Positions 8,166-17,141 of a stretch of DNA of 64,000 bases are shown here, piece after piece; position 1 is the first letter of the stretch; the number at the start of each line of letters is the position of its first letter. Source of the DNA: Planctomycetota bacterium (GTDB taxonomy: Bacteria; Planctomycetota; MHYJ01; JACQXL01; JACRIJ01). The position numbers and the translations under genes are program-made. The notes beneath the pieces are model-generated. The model had not been told where the DNA came from. It saw nothing but the letters and a program-made list of their open reading frames with translations, and did not search any database. The stretch covers positions 1 through 64,000 of the forward strand of contig JACRIJ010000031.1 of the NCBI GenBank assembly GCA_016220095.1. Reading direction: 5' to 3'.

Positions 8166-8304
8166 GCCTGACGAAGCTTCAGCGTAGTCAGGAAAACTAA
8201 TAAACATCAGTCAAGCTGGCGGCCTGACGAAGCTTCAGCGTAGTCAGGCAAACTAATAAACATCAGTCAGGCTGGCGGCCTGACGAAGCTTTAGCGTAGT
8301 CAGG
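8166..8304. repeat. 56-base tandem repeat, three copies
   Basis: A 27-base core starting GCCTGACGAAGCTTCAG recurs at 8166, 8222 and 8278, exactly 56 bases apart. Each core has CCTGAC...GTCAGG inverted arms. The spacers contain a shared AACTAATAAACATCAGTC. The array follows the tRNA-Ser gene and could fold as repeated hairpins in its transcript. The rest of the spacer to 8443 holds nothing recognisable except a GAAAGG ribosome binding site for the next gene. Confidence 0.85.
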
Positions 8305-8443
8305 CGAATTTTGATTTATTAAACTATGTATGTGGCATGCATATTTTTTAAGACTGTCTAAACATACTTTGTGACCCGGCGAAGGTTACGCGAAAAGCAT
8401 GAAAACGTTCAGGACACATTAGTTTTTTTGAAAGGTTTTCTTT

Positions 8444-9625
8444 ATGAAACTATTCGCGATTTTCAGTATCGTTTTTATTGCATTGTTCTCAGCCGGATCG
8501 GCCATCGGGCAGGATAATGCGAAAGCTAAAGACCCGCTTTGCGATGACTGCGCGAAAAGGATTACGGGGTTTTTGGATGCTTCGGAGATGGAAGTCCCTC
8601 TCGATGTTCCGGCGTGCGCGTTATGTAAAAAGAATGACGTGGATATGATAACCGTAAATATCAGCTGTGTCCTTTGCAATGCGTGCGCGGAGAAGGGAAA
8701 TGTCTGCATGTTATGCCTTATTCCCATGGCAGAAGGCTGGCCTGAAAGCCTTGATGACGTTAAAGGCCTGCCAACTGAAAAATTACTTTTTGTATCTAAT
8801 CGCGACGGCGAAAATGAATTTTTTACCATGAACCTTGATGGCAAGGAACAAACCCAGTTAACAAAAGATGATTTCGTTGAAATGGACCCTGCAGTATCGC
8901 CTGACGGGAAATGGATTGTGTTTTCCGGAAACATGGATGGCTGGTGGGATTTGTTTGTTATGGATATAAGGGGTGAACATCTAAGACGCCTGACGAAAAG
9001 CGCCGGCGCCGAGCTTTCACCCTGCTGGTACCCCGATAATAAAACGATCGTATTCATGTTCCAGGACAACATGGGTATGAAGTTGTGCACTATAATGCGG
9101 GATGGCAGTGATATGAAGCCTGTTGAGATGCCGGATGAATTTGACAATATGGAAGTCGGCTATCCCGTGGTTTCTCCCGATGGCAAAAAAATCGCCTTTG
9201 TCGCAGGTCAACGGGACGATGAAATGTCGTGGGATATATATGTCCGCGATGAGAAGGGCGTTGTTGTGAATATTACCAATGATGAATTTTACAATAGCGC
9301 TCCCGCATGGTCGCCGGATGGCAAAAAAATTGCGTATTCTTTCAGTGATGACGTGGGAAAAGGCATGGGAAATGATGAAATTTACGTTATGGACAGCGAT
9401 GGAAAAAATCATAAGCGCCTGACAGAGAATAAATTTGTTGATTCCGGGCCGAATTGGTCGCCTGACGGGAAGAATATCGTTTTTATAAGCACGCGCGACC
9501 AGGTCAAGGAAGGTATTGCGGATGTCTATATAATGGACAGCGGCGGCAAGAACCAGATTAATATCACAAATTCCTCGAGCAAAGACCTTGCGCCGCGCTG
9601 GGTAAAGGCAGACGGGAAAAAGTAA
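8444..9625 (+). CDS. Secreted TolB-type beta-propeller protein with Cys-rich N-terminal domain
   Basis: A 393-residue protein. A signal peptide (about 1-22, ending SAIGQ) is followed by a cysteine-rich stretch (about 32-90) holding CDDC, CALC, CVLCNAC and CMLC pairs, then a six-bladed WD40-like propeller (PD40 repeats: SPDGKWIVF, SPDGKKIAF, SPDGKNIVF). It resembles the TolB C-terminal domain, but its cysteine module is not part of TolB. Exported, probably periplasmic. The CxxC pairs could bind metal or form disulfides. GAAAGG lies upstream of the ATG. It converges on the zinc-ribbon rhomboid gene with nine bases between stops. The function is unknown; it is probably a scaffold or binding protein. 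Confidence 0.85.
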   Translation: MKLFAIFSIVFIALFSAGSAIGQDNAKAKDPLCDDCAKRITGFLDASEMEVPLDVPACALCKKNDVDMITVNISCVLCNACAEKGNVCMLCLIPMAEGWPESLDDVKGLPTEKLLFVSNRDGENEFFTMNLDGKEQTQLTKDDFVEMDPAVSPDGKWIVFSGNMDGWWDLFVMDIRGEHLRRLTKSAGAELSPCWYPDNKTIVFMFQDNMGMKLCTIMRDGSDMKPVEMPDEFDNMEVGYPVVSPDGKKIAFVAGQRDDEMSWDIYVRDEKGVVVNITNDEFYNSAPAWSPDGKKIAYSFSDDVGKGMGNDEIYVMDSDGKNHKRLTENKFVDSGPNWSPDGKNIVFISTRDQVKEGIADVYIMDSGGKNQINITNSSSKDLAPRWVKADGKK

Positions 9626-9634
9626 AAAAATACC

Positions 9635-10780
9635 CTATTGCTTTTTAACCATTGATGGGATTGGGGCATTGCCTCTTTCGTGACTTTTGTAACTCCATGC
9701 AAATATTGCGCCGCTTGTAAAGCCTGCGATAGTCCCGAAAAACGTTACTCTGCTGAAAAGCATTGAAATTGAAACTGAAGCAATGACGGCATAAATCGCC
9801 TGATATAACAGCCATGCTCCTAAGAAAATATACGCGTTGGTTGTTATTGTCCTGCCATATATTAATATTCTTATCCGGGATTCGGGAAATAACATATAGT
9901 ATGCTCCTATGGCGCCAGATATCGCGCCGCTTGCGCCTATTGCCGGAATCGTGGAGCCCCAATATAGAAGCCCGTGAACAATGGTAGAACAAAAACCGCA
10001 TCCCATGTAAAATATGGGAAAAATCCAATGGCCAAACCGGTCTTCAATGTTGTCCGCAAATACGAGGAAAAATATCATATTGTAAAGCAAATGGCCGAAA
10101 TCGCCGTGAATAAACATTGATGTTATCATGCGTGAAAGCCCTTCGGTTGAAACTGAAAATGCGGGAATAAAGCCATGCTTGAGGTAAAATTCGCCTGGAT
10201 TTTTCACGTAAAAGTATTGGTATGCAAACACCGCAATATTAATTAAAAAGAATATGTAAAACACGAACGAAGTTTTCCTGGTGTTTTGAGTTGTGCCTAA
10301 AGGCACCAGGATTGGAATGTACGTAAGGAAATAAAAACGATTTACATCAGCGGCATCTTTATCGTGTTGTATCTGCTCTGAATATTCTGCCAGGGATTGG
10401 CCCAATTTGTCAAGTTTTTGATTTCCTTTTATATGGATTGCGAGGGCCTTTATTTCGTTGCCATCGGCCCATACGCCATCGCAGGAAACGCATTTGTCAA
10501 GGATTACGTTTGAATCGTAACCGTAATTGAATTTTTCCATCCCGGCACTGCATTTCGGGCAGTTGCGTTTGTTTTCGTTGATTTCGCGGGGTTTTATTAC
10601 GTTGCGTTTTGTTTCTATCTTTGCTTCCGGGATGGTTTTGTCTTTTTCTATGAGAAGGCGTATGTAATCCTTTAGCTCACCTGACTCAAACCAAATTCCG
10701 TTGCATTGAGAGCAGTGATTAATGAACCTCCCTTCATAGTTATCTTGTTGTAAAATAGCCCCGCATGATGGACACTTCAT
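9635..10780 (-). CDS. Rhomboid-family membrane protein with two zinc ribbons, catalytic His replaced
   Basis: A 381-residue protein. There are two zf-TFIIB-type zinc ribbons, with Cys3/6/23/26 and Cys74/77/97/100, then a rhomboid domain of six hydrophobic helices (about 170-365). The conserved HGDFGHLLYN segment (about 225-234) and the serine motif GASG (Ser284) are intact. At the last helix, where active rhomboids have AHIxG or AHxxG, this protein reads FGTIAG, with Thr350 in the catalytic His position. The Ser-His dyad is therefore broken. It is likely a pseudoprotease that binds membrane clients, comparable in logic to iRhoms. The family call is strong; loss of activity is inferred from the residue change. 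Confidence 0.88.
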   Translation of the reverse strand: MKCPSCGAILQQDNYEGRFINHCSQCNGIWFESGELKDYIRLLIEKDKTIPEAKIETKRNVIKPREINENKRNCPKCSAGMEKFNYGYDSNVILDKCVSCDGVWADGNEIKALAIHIKGNQKLDKLGQSLAEYSEQIQHDKDAADVNRFYFLTYIPILVPLGTTQNTRKTSFVFYIFFLINIAVFAYQYFYVKNPGEFYLKHGFIPAFSVSTEGLSRMITSMFIHGDFGHLLYNMIFFLVFADNIEDRFGHWIFPIFYMGCGFCSTIVHGLLYWGSTIPAIGASGAISGAIGAYYMLFPESRIRILIYGRTITTNAYIFLGAWLLYQAIYAVIASVSISMLFSRVTFFGTIAGFTSGAIFAWSYKSHERGNAPIPSMVKKQ

Positions 10781-10927
10781 ATATTAACTTTTTAATAAAC
10801 CTGTTTTTGTAACATGAATACGTCGTCGTTATCTTGTACATCCTGTTAAGCGATGTGAATTATCGTTCGTAAACGCCGTATTAGCATCGGATATGATATT
10901 TTCAATTTCCAATCTGTATTTATCACC

Positions 10928-11011
10928 CGTTCTTCGTCATCGTCCCTCGCTACCCGCTACTCGCTACTTCGTACGTCCGTTCTTCCTCCTTCGTTTTTCA
11001 TTCTTCCTACT
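10928..11011. repeat. Heptad repeat tract, 12 units
   Basis: Twelve consecutive seven-base units; the clearest are GCTACCC, GCTACTC and GCTACTT at 10949, 10956 and 10963, followed by pyrimidine-rich units (TCCTCCT, TCGTTTT, TCATTCT, TCCTACT). The last unit contains the stop codon (11007-11009) of the UnbV gene on the minus strand. The pyrimidine half is nearly the same as in the tracts at 20632 and, inverted, at 37141. Confidence 0.8.
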
Positions 11012-12794
11012 CTATCTTGCCGCCTTCAATTATTCTTATCAGTTTATTTGACTTGATATTAGTAAAAGTCTGCTCGGTCTTGTCTTTATTAGGCCATTGA
11101 ATCGTGATTTTATCTATTTTCCAGGCCTTGCCTAATCCGAAATGCGCTTCAGGCGGGTCAAAATGCCCCGCATGTCCGTTTCCGCCGTATATCTCTCTGA
11201 TCTGTTTTTTGCCGTCAGCCTCCAGTATGATCCGTGCGCCGATGCCCATTTTGTTTGCGCCGCCTTTTCCGTTGCCGTGAAGCTGTATGGTAATCCAGTT
11301 GTTCCGGTTGCCGATATCGTTCCTGAATAGCGCCGGAGAAGGCCATGCTTCCTTGTAACCTTCTGTGGGCATGCGCGCCCAGGATTTGCCTGCGAGTATG
11401 TCCAGGTCGCCGTCTCTGTCAAAATCGCCGATTGATATCCCTGCTGAACTTTCCCAATCAAAACCGCATTTGTCCGTTATATCTTCAAATGTATGGTCGG
11501 GTTTCTGGCTGAACAGCCGCAAATATTGGCCGTCCGGATAGTCTCCGGATGAAAGCAGTAAGTCCTGCAATCCATCATTGTCAAAATCAAGCCAGTCAAC
11601 GTGCAGATCTCCCTGATTCCAATTTGCCGGATCCGGGTGTTTTCTGAGGAGGGCATTGGGGTCTCTCTTGAATGCGTAGTTGTTTTCTTTTCCCTGGTTA
11701 GTGAGCAGAGACGATTTGTCGGATGATTCGCCCGCCCAGGAATGTGTAATCTCAGTAAGGAAAATATCCATGTCGCCGTCACAGTCATAATCGGCGCAGG
11801 CCACACTGAAGGAATTGCCGTTTGCCCGGAAGGGCGGTTCAGTCTGGCGGTTTACTCCCGGCGGGTAGCGGCCGTGAGTTATCTCATCGCCGTCAAAATG
11901 CGTTTCCGCTCCGGCCTCCGCAAATGTCCCGTCGCCTTTATTTTGCCATAGCAGATTCCATTGCCTTCCATAGGCGCAAACCAGAATGTCCTGAAAACCG
12001 TCATTATTATAGTCGCAGTGGCCGGTGCCGTATACCGGTTTGGAACCGTTATGCAATTCAGGATTATCCGCGGTTCTCAAGCCGGTCTTTTCCGTAACAT
12101 CCGTGAATTTTCCGTCGCCGGAGCCCTGATATAAAGGACTGACGTAGCTTTCTATGGAAGCGCCGTACTGTTTGTACCAGTTGCCAACGAACAGATCTAT
12201 GCATCCATCGCTGTCATAGTCCAGGAAAGTGCCACAGATGGTTGTCGCAGGCGACGCCTCAACCCCGGATTGTTCCAGCTTCCGGAAAATTCCTTTTCCG
12301 TTATTGAGAAAAACAGCGCTCTTTATATTGCGATTACCTTTCCAATCCGGATTCAAGGCGTCGTAATTTATGCCGGAGAAGGCGTCCATATCGCCGTCAT
12401 TATCAACGTCGGCAAAGACCAGAGGGCTGGATTCGCGGATACTGCCGTCGGATTCAAAAGCGAGGCCTGATTCTTTTGTGATATCCTGCAATGCCTGGCC
12501 GGGCGAATCCGGATTGTTTAAGAATACCATGGTAGAGGGCCTGTTTTTCCAGGTATCATCCTGCCAGAGCCGCCGGACGACAAAATCAAGATAGTTATCG
12601 CCGTTTATATCAACAAGAGCCGCGCGCTGGGCAGGCACTTTATCCAGGCCGGTTTGCGCGGAGATATTAGTAAAATATTTCACGGCTCCGTTGGCAGATT
12701 CGCCGTTTACTGCAATATTCTGGGAACTGCAGGCAAGGATGTTAAACGCGGCAAAGCACGCTGATGTTGCAAGTAATGCAGTAGCTGTTTTCAT
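11007..12794 (-). CDS. FG-GAP/VCBS propeller lipoprotein with ASPIC/UnbV C-terminus
   Basis: A 595-residue protein. A lipoprotein signal peptide ends at the lipobox NILAC (Cys about 22). Seven or so FG-GAP/VCBS repeats follow, each with a calcium-binding DxDxDGxxD-type loop (DINGDNYLD, DVDNDGDMD, DYDSDGCID, DYNNDGFQD, DYDCDGDMD, DFDNDGLQD, DFDRDGDLD), forming an integrin-like beta-propeller. The final hundred residues (GIGARIIL...GGNGHAGHFDP...HFGLG) are the ASPIC/UnbV domain. Predicted to be anchored to the outer or inner membrane and to act in adhesion or polymer binding. Such proteins are abundant in Planctomycetota and Acidobacteriota. No neighbour gives a specific role. Confidence 0.9.
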   Translation of the reverse strand: MKTATALLATSACFAAFNILACSSQNIAVNGESANGAVKYFTNISAQTGLDKVPAQRAALVDINGDNYLDFVVRRLWQDDTWKNRPSTMVFLNNPDSPGQALQDITKESGLAFESDGSIRESSPLVFADVDNDGDMDAFSGINYDALNPDWKGNRNIKSAVFLNNGKGIFRKLEQSGVEASPATTICGTFLDYDSDGCIDLFVGNWYKQYGASIESYVSPLYQGSGDGKFTDVTEKTGLRTADNPELHNGSKPVYGTGHCDYNNDGFQDILVCAYGRQWNLLWQNKGDGTFAEAGAETHFDGDEITHGRYPPGVNRQTEPPFRANGNSFSVACADYDCDGDMDIFLTEITHSWAGESSDKSSLLTNQGKENNYAFKRDPNALLRKHPDPANWNQGDLHVDWLDFDNDGLQDLLLSSGDYPDGQYLRLFSQKPDHTFEDITDKCGFDWESSAGISIGDFDRDGDLDILAGKSWARMPTEGYKEAWPSPALFRNDIGNRNNWITIQLHGNGKGGANKMGIGARIILEADGKKQIREIYGGNGHAGHFDPPEAHFGLGKAWKIDKITIQWPNKDKTEQTFTNIKSNKLIRIIEGGKIE

Positions 12795-12892
12795 AATAAT
12801 CCTTTCAGTTCAATGATTTTGGCATAAAGAGATACTATCAGAAATGGATAGGCATGTCAAGGGGTTTTAGAATGGGAAAATGGAAGAAATAT

Positions 12893-12921
12893 TTGACATA
12901 AGCGTTTGGCTTAGTTATAAT
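12893..12921 (+). promoter_or_regulatory. Consensus sigma-70 promoter
   Basis: TTGACA (12893-12898) and TATAAT (12916-12921) with a 17-base spacer match the housekeeping consensus at every position. It drives the coiled-coil gene at 12969 and probably the genes after it. Confidence 0.85.
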
Positions 12922-12968
12922 ATGCCAACAGGTGATTTTAGATAGTAATTCAAATAGGGGGTTATTTT

Positions 12969-13793
12969 ATGGTAAAACTTTTGTTGCAGGTATTTACGTT
13001 ACTTGTTGTGGTTGTAATCGCCATCGTTACGTTTTCTATGCTGTCATCCAGCAATCAAGCAATTCAAGGACTTAAAACCCAGGCGGAAAAAAGCAATAAC
13101 GACTTGGAAGCCTTGAAATCTCAAAATCAAACACTCTCGGCGCTTCAAGTGAAATTGAAGGAATTTCAAGATAAAATTCATGAGTTGCAAGCAGGAAGTG
13201 AGGAGAAAATTCTTGCCGTAAAGAAGGATATGAAGGGAGAATCTGAAAGTCTTCATGCCAGAATTGACAGTGAAGCCAGTTCGTATTCGAATGAATTACG
13301 CGGGTTGAAGACTCGTTTGGAAAAATCGCAAAACGAAATAGAAGACTTGAAATTGCAAAGCAAAACCCTTCCGGAAATTAAGACTGTTTTAGAAGCCTTC
13401 AATGCCCAGATAAAGGATTTAGAAGCTAAAATAATCACTGCCGGCACTTCCAATCCCAATGCTGCTGTAAAGGCAAATGTTCAGATTGCAATTCTGCCGG
13501 AAGAAAAAATTAACGTGAAATATCCGTTCAAATTAACAATAGATAAAGATACGACCGTGCATATTGATCCTGTAGGCACAGATAAAAAAACCGCGCTGAC
13601 TTTGGTGGTTGTCTGCAACGGGAAACAGGTGTTGAGCTTAAATGCGTTAGGGCAAAATCAATACGAATATTACAGGAAAGATCCCGGCACGTACAGGATT
13701 TATCTGGAATCGTTTAATAGTAATGCCGGTTTCTATCAGCAGTGCAGTAATAGCGTGAGCTATGAGATTTCAATACCCGTGTCTTCCAAGTGA
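12969..13793 (+). CDS. Membrane-anchored coiled-coil protein
   Basis: A 274-residue protein. An uncleaved N-terminal anchor (about 5-26, rich in V/I/L) is followed by a long coiled coil (about 30-155) with heptad-spaced leucines in two similar halves, then a C-terminal domain of about 110 residues rich in beta strands (KYPFKLTIDKDTTVHIDP and so on). Probably periplasmic, held at the inner membrane. GGGGG precedes the ATG and the promoter is a perfect consensus, suggesting strong expression. The next gene starts seven bases after its stop and is very likely in the same operon. I do not recognise the family. Confidence 0.8.
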   Translation: MVKLLLQVFTLLVVVVIAIVTFSMLSSSNQAIQGLKTQAEKSNNDLEALKSQNQTLSALQVKLKEFQDKIHELQAGSEEKILAVKKDMKGESESLHARIDSEASSYSNELRGLKTRLEKSQNEIEDLKLQSKTLPEIKTVLEAFNAQIKDLEAKIITAGTSNPNAAVKANVQIAILPEEKINVKYPFKLTIDKDTTVHIDPVGTDKKTALTLVVVCNGKQVLSLNALGQNQYEYYRKDPGTYRIYLESFNSNAGFYQQCSNSVSYEISIPVSSK

Positions 13794-13800
13794 GTATCGC

Positions 13801-15984
13801 ATGAAACAACAATTAAGAAATGTCTTGCTGACAGCGTTTATATTGTTTGCCGTCCAATTGGCCTGGTGCAACGTATCCTTCGCGCAGTCAAATATGCCTT
13901 TGGATGAGGTAATAAAACTGGCAGATGAAGCCTACGCGCAGAAGGATTGGGGCATGTCGTATCGTTATCACGACATGCTGTTGATGCATTACAGTAAAGA
14001 GGCGCGTGTCATTGCGCACATGGATGAAATAAAGGCAAGGAGAGATGAAAGCAATGTGAAATTAGTGGCCTGGCTTAACAGTTTTCCGTTAAAAGAAAAT
14101 GATGCATTAAGCAATAAAAGGGTCTGGGCGGAAGGAAGCGTGATTTCCGCGGAGGCTGTTGACGGGTGGTCAAAACTGCCGCCAGAAGCGGTAAAGATTT
14201 ACACCGAAGCAAGGACAACTCAATCCCAACTCCTGTCCGGCCGGGATAAAGCGGAATTTACAGAAGATATGAAGGAGCTGATAAGGAAATTTGACGAAAT
14301 AATCAAGCTTGTGCCGAATTTTGCCTCCGCTTATTACGATAGAAGCGTGTGTTTCTATAATATCAGGGAATATGATAAAGCCCTGCAGGATGCGAAAAAA
14401 GCGATAGAGTTATTCCCTAGTTTTTTTGAGGCCTATACGATTGCAGGCAGTGTCTGTTTTTCAAATGCACAATTTGAAAAGGCAATTGAATATGCGACTA
14501 AATCCATAGAAATAAATCCTGTATTTTACCCCGGTTATAATACGCGAGCCCTGGCATATTTGTATTTGAAGAATAAAGACAAGGCTTTGGAGAATATTGG
14601 GGAATCGTTGCGTCTTGATGACAGAAACGCGGAGACCCTCCGCATTAAAGCAATGCTGGATGAGCCTGATTGGTTGATAACCTACAGCAGTGAAATCAAG
14701 GAGTCCGCTGACGGTTGGTCGAAACTGCCGCCCCAGGCAGTAAAGATTTATACTGAAGCAAAAATGGCCAAAGCCCAGATATATGCCGACATAGACAGCG
14801 CGGAATATGTAAAAGAAGTAAAGGAACTGATAAAGAAATTAGACGAGGTAATCGGGCTTGCGCCGAATTTTGCCTCCGCTTACTACTGTAGAAGCTTTTA
14901 TTTTTATACTATCCGGGAATGTGACAAGTCCCTGCAGGACGCGAAGAAGGCGATAGAATTATGTCCTGATTTCTTTGAGGCCTGCCTGCTGGCAAGCATG
15001 GCCTGCCGTCTGCAGGAAGAATATGGGAAGGCATTTGAATACGCAAATAAATGCATAGAAATTAAGCCGGCATATCTGTATGGATATAATGCGCGCGCAT
15101 TGTCTTACCTTTATCTGAAGAATAAGAATAAAGCGCTGAAAGATATTGAGGAATCTTTGCGCATTGACAATAATCATGCAGAGGCTAATCGCATCAAGGT
15201 TTTACTGAAGGAACCGGACTGGGCGGAAATCTACACCAGTGAAACAAAACATTACATAGTAAAAACCAATATAAGCCAAACCGTCTGCGACAATAGTGTA
15301 AAATCAATTGAGGGCGCTTATATGGCATATACGCAGGTATTCCCGCCTGATAATAAGAGCGTCGGAAAAACTGTGGTGTATGTTTTTAAAACAAAACAGG
15401 AGTTTGTATCGCATGGCACTTCGGTTGGAATTGATAAAGAATGGCTTGAAAAAATAGGCGGTCTTTATAATCATGAAACAAAAGAGATATACATAGCAGA
15501 TCCCAAACAACGGGAACTGTTTAATCCGGTTTTGTATCATGAAGGATTTCACCAGTATATTGATAATGAAGTAAAGGATTCAGTATCTATTCCGACATGG
15601 TTTAATGAAGGATGTGCGCAGTGGTTTTACGGAAGTTCCGCTAATAATAATACGATTATAGGTTACAAGAAAATACGCGTTGAAATTGATATTCTTAATG
15701 AAAGGTTTGGGGAGATTGAACTCAAACCGCTTAAGACTTTTTTCATGTTGGATCAGATGGAATTTTACAAGGACCGCCCTGCTAATTACGCGCAGGCATG
15801 GTCTTTTGTCTATTTTTGTTTTAGGTACAAAAACGGCAGGTATGAATCATTGCTCAGGGATTATTACAAGGAAATCAAAAAAGGCAGTTCTTTGCAGGAG
15901 GCGTTTGACAATGTGTTCGGCAGAAAAGACGTCAATTTTGATGTTATGGAAAAGGAATGGAAAGCGTACGTAGAGGGGCTGTAA
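13801..15984 (+). CDS. Secreted TPR protein with DUF1570-like zinc metallopeptidase domain
   Basis: A 727-residue protein. The chosen ATG gives a clean signal peptide (about 1-28, ending SFAQS); a frame start 39 bases upstream would bury it. Two tandem TPR modules of 183 residues each, clearly duplicated (both begin DGWSKLPP and end DEPDW or KEPDW), span about 120-480. The C-terminal 240 residues carry a gluzincin signature: HEGFHQY with a downstream FNEGCAQWF, giving His-Glu-His plus a Glu zinc ligand. This matches the DUF1570 / peptidase MA-like domain common in Planctomycetota. Periplasmic or extracellular. It is co-transcribed with the coiled-coil gene upstream. The substrate is unknown. 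Confidence 0.87.
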   Translation: MKQQLRNVLLTAFILFAVQLAWCNVSFAQSNMPLDEVIKLADEAYAQKDWGMSYRYHDMLLMHYSKEARVIAHMDEIKARRDESNVKLVAWLNSFPLKENDALSNKRVWAEGSVISAEAVDGWSKLPPEAVKIYTEARTTQSQLLSGRDKAEFTEDMKELIRKFDEIIKLVPNFASAYYDRSVCFYNIREYDKALQDAKKAIELFPSFFEAYTIAGSVCFSNAQFEKAIEYATKSIEINPVFYPGYNTRALAYLYLKNKDKALENIGESLRLDDRNAETLRIKAMLDEPDWLITYSSEIKESADGWSKLPPQAVKIYTEAKMAKAQIYADIDSAEYVKEVKELIKKLDEVIGLAPNFASAYYCRSFYFYTIRECDKSLQDAKKAIELCPDFFEACLLASMACRLQEEYGKAFEYANKCIEIKPAYLYGYNARALSYLYLKNKNKALKDIEESLRIDNNHAEANRIKVLLKEPDWAEIYTSETKHYIVKTNISQTVCDNSVKSIEGAYMAYTQVFPPDNKSVGKTVVYVFKTKQEFVSHGTSVGIDKEWLEKIGGLYNHETKEIYIADPKQRELFNPVLYHEGFHQYIDNEVKDSVSIPTWFNEGCAQWFYGSSANNNTIIGYKKIRVEIDILNERFGEIELKPLKTFFMLDQMEFYKDRPANYAQAWSFVYFCFRYKNGRYESLLRDYYKEIKKGSSLQEAFDNVFGRKDVNFDVMEKEWKAYVEGL

Positions 15985-16032
15985 GTATGCCAGTTTGACT
16001 AAAATAGTTTGGTTGATAAGGATATCTTGAAA

Positions 16033-16446
16033 ATGGATAATAGTACAGCTATTCGGAATTATATTGATCAGTTTAGAGAAGGTAATAGAAATGAAGCATT
16101 TCACGGGCTTCTGGAATTAAGCCACGATGTGCTTCCTGAATTGATCGCAATATTCAGGAATGAGCAGGATGTCCAGTTCCGGGCGTTTCTTGCAGAGGTG
16201 ACTTGGCAACATCGTGAGCCGTCTGTAATACCATTTCTCGGCGAGATTCTGAACGACCCCGAGCCATTGATATGGAAAGAAGCTCTTGACGGATTGGTTG
16301 CGCTGGCTTCGGTGCCGGCATTGGATGCGTTGCGCGCGGCAAGAAGCCGCCAATTTGCCCGTAAACGCGACGCGGAGTATTTTCTCGGCTATCTTGAAGA
16401 GGCGATTGGTCAGGCAGAGGCTGAGATTTTGAAAAAGGATTCATAA
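16033..16446 (+). CDS. HEAT-repeat-like small protein
   Basis: A 137-residue cytoplasmic helical protein. Repeating helix pairs with VLPELIAIFR, VIPFLGEIL, WKEALDGLVAL and VPALDALRAA suggest three HEAT or PBS-lyase-type repeats (about 20-110), followed by a basic and then acidic tail. The ATG at 16033 is preceded by AAGGA ten bases upstream; a TTG at 16009 would add eight residues. It starts 48 bases after the metallopeptidase and is followed two bases later by a lipoprotein gene, so it probably belongs to the same transcript. The role is likely protein binding; no specific family is recognised. Confidence 0.7.
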   Translation: MDNSTAIRNYIDQFREGNRNEAFHGLLELSHDVLPELIAIFRNEQDVQFRAFLAEVTWQHREPSVIPFLGEILNDPEPLIWKEALDGLVALASVPALDALRAARSRQFARKRDAEYFLGYLEEAIGQAEAEILKKDS

Positions 16447-16448
16447 TT

Positions 16449-16748
16449 GTGGCAAAAACAATCGTTTTGTTCTTAGTAATAGTGTTTTGCTATACAGTCT
16501 GCAGTTGTACGAGATACATTACAGTTAAAGATACAAAGGGAAATCCGGTTGCAGATGCGGATGTGTATGTCGTTAGGTTTTCGCTTTCTGCTGATGCTGT
16601 CAGAAAAACCAGTTCAAACGGTCATGTTTCATTTCCTGCCATTCCAAGTCTTGAATTCATTAGAATCATTAAGCCCGGTTTTCTGGATTTTCACTGCTTC
16701 GGTCCTGACGTGCATAATGTAATCATAATGAAAGAAAATGATGACTGA
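16449..16748 (+). CDS. Small lipoprotein with carboxypeptidase-regulatory-like fold
   Basis: A 99-residue protein starting at GTG with AGGA upstream. A short hydrophobic signal ends in TVCSC, a plausible lipobox, placing the lipidated Cys near residue 20. The remainder (VKDTKGNPVADADVYV...TSSNGHVSFPAIP) is the typical beginning of a CarboxypepD_reg / Big-type seven-stranded sandwich. Such domains usually act as small binding or spacing modules on the cell surface. It follows the HEAT gene by two bases and is probably co-transcribed. Confidence 0.72.
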   Translation: MAKTIVLFLVIVFCYTVCSCTRYITVKDTKGNPVADADVYVVRFSLSADAVRKTSSNGHVSFPAIPSLEFIRIIKPGFLDFHCFGPDVHNVIIMKENDD

Positions 16749-16784
16749 AACAGATATAACCGAGATTGAAGGAGAAATTTCTTT

Positions 16785-17084
16785 ATGGACAAAAAAAGCA
16801 ATAAAGAATTAAAGCGCAAATGCGCTGAAGAAATACGGGAGAAATTCGTGAAGTCCCTGCCCTTTAGTCCAGGACTTTTTCGTGAGCTTTTTGATTATTT
16901 AGATGCCTATTTGCAGGGAAATGAATGCGATGACATGCTCAAAAACACCCGTATATTCCTTCGAAAAAACAATCTGCCTGTAGAGGAATCATTGAAATGG
17001 ATGCAAGACAACGGGGCCTTCTGCGATTGCGAGGTGCTTGCAAATCTTGAAGATAGTTTTGAGGTTATCCGGCGAATGGGTTAG
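16785..17084 (+). CDS. DUF2695-like small protein
   Basis: A 99-residue soluble protein. The segment ECDDMLKNTRIFL...WMQDNGAFCDCEVLANLED closely follows the pattern I associate with DUF2695, whose hallmark is a C-terminal CDCEVLxN. AGGAG lies nine bases before the ATG. Four cysteines (two in CDC) could bind a metal, although no experimental role is known to me. Probably the last gene of the transcript beginning at 12969; the next gene has its own promoter. Confidence 0.7.
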   Translation: MDKKSNKELKRKCAEEIREKFVKSLPFSPGLFRELFDYLDAYLQGNECDDMLKNTRIFLRKNNLPVEESLKWMQDNGAFCDCEVLANLEDSFEVIRRMG

Positions 17085-17141
17085 TTGTGTTAATGAATAA
17101 CTGTGGTGGTTTTTGGGATTTCCCGGTTTATAAAAAAACAG

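Noticed and set aside
8419-9147. 242-residue open frame on the minus strand
   Set aside because: It lies opposite the TolB-like propeller gene, shows no domain, and its sequence has the Ser/Phe-rich look of an antisense frame.
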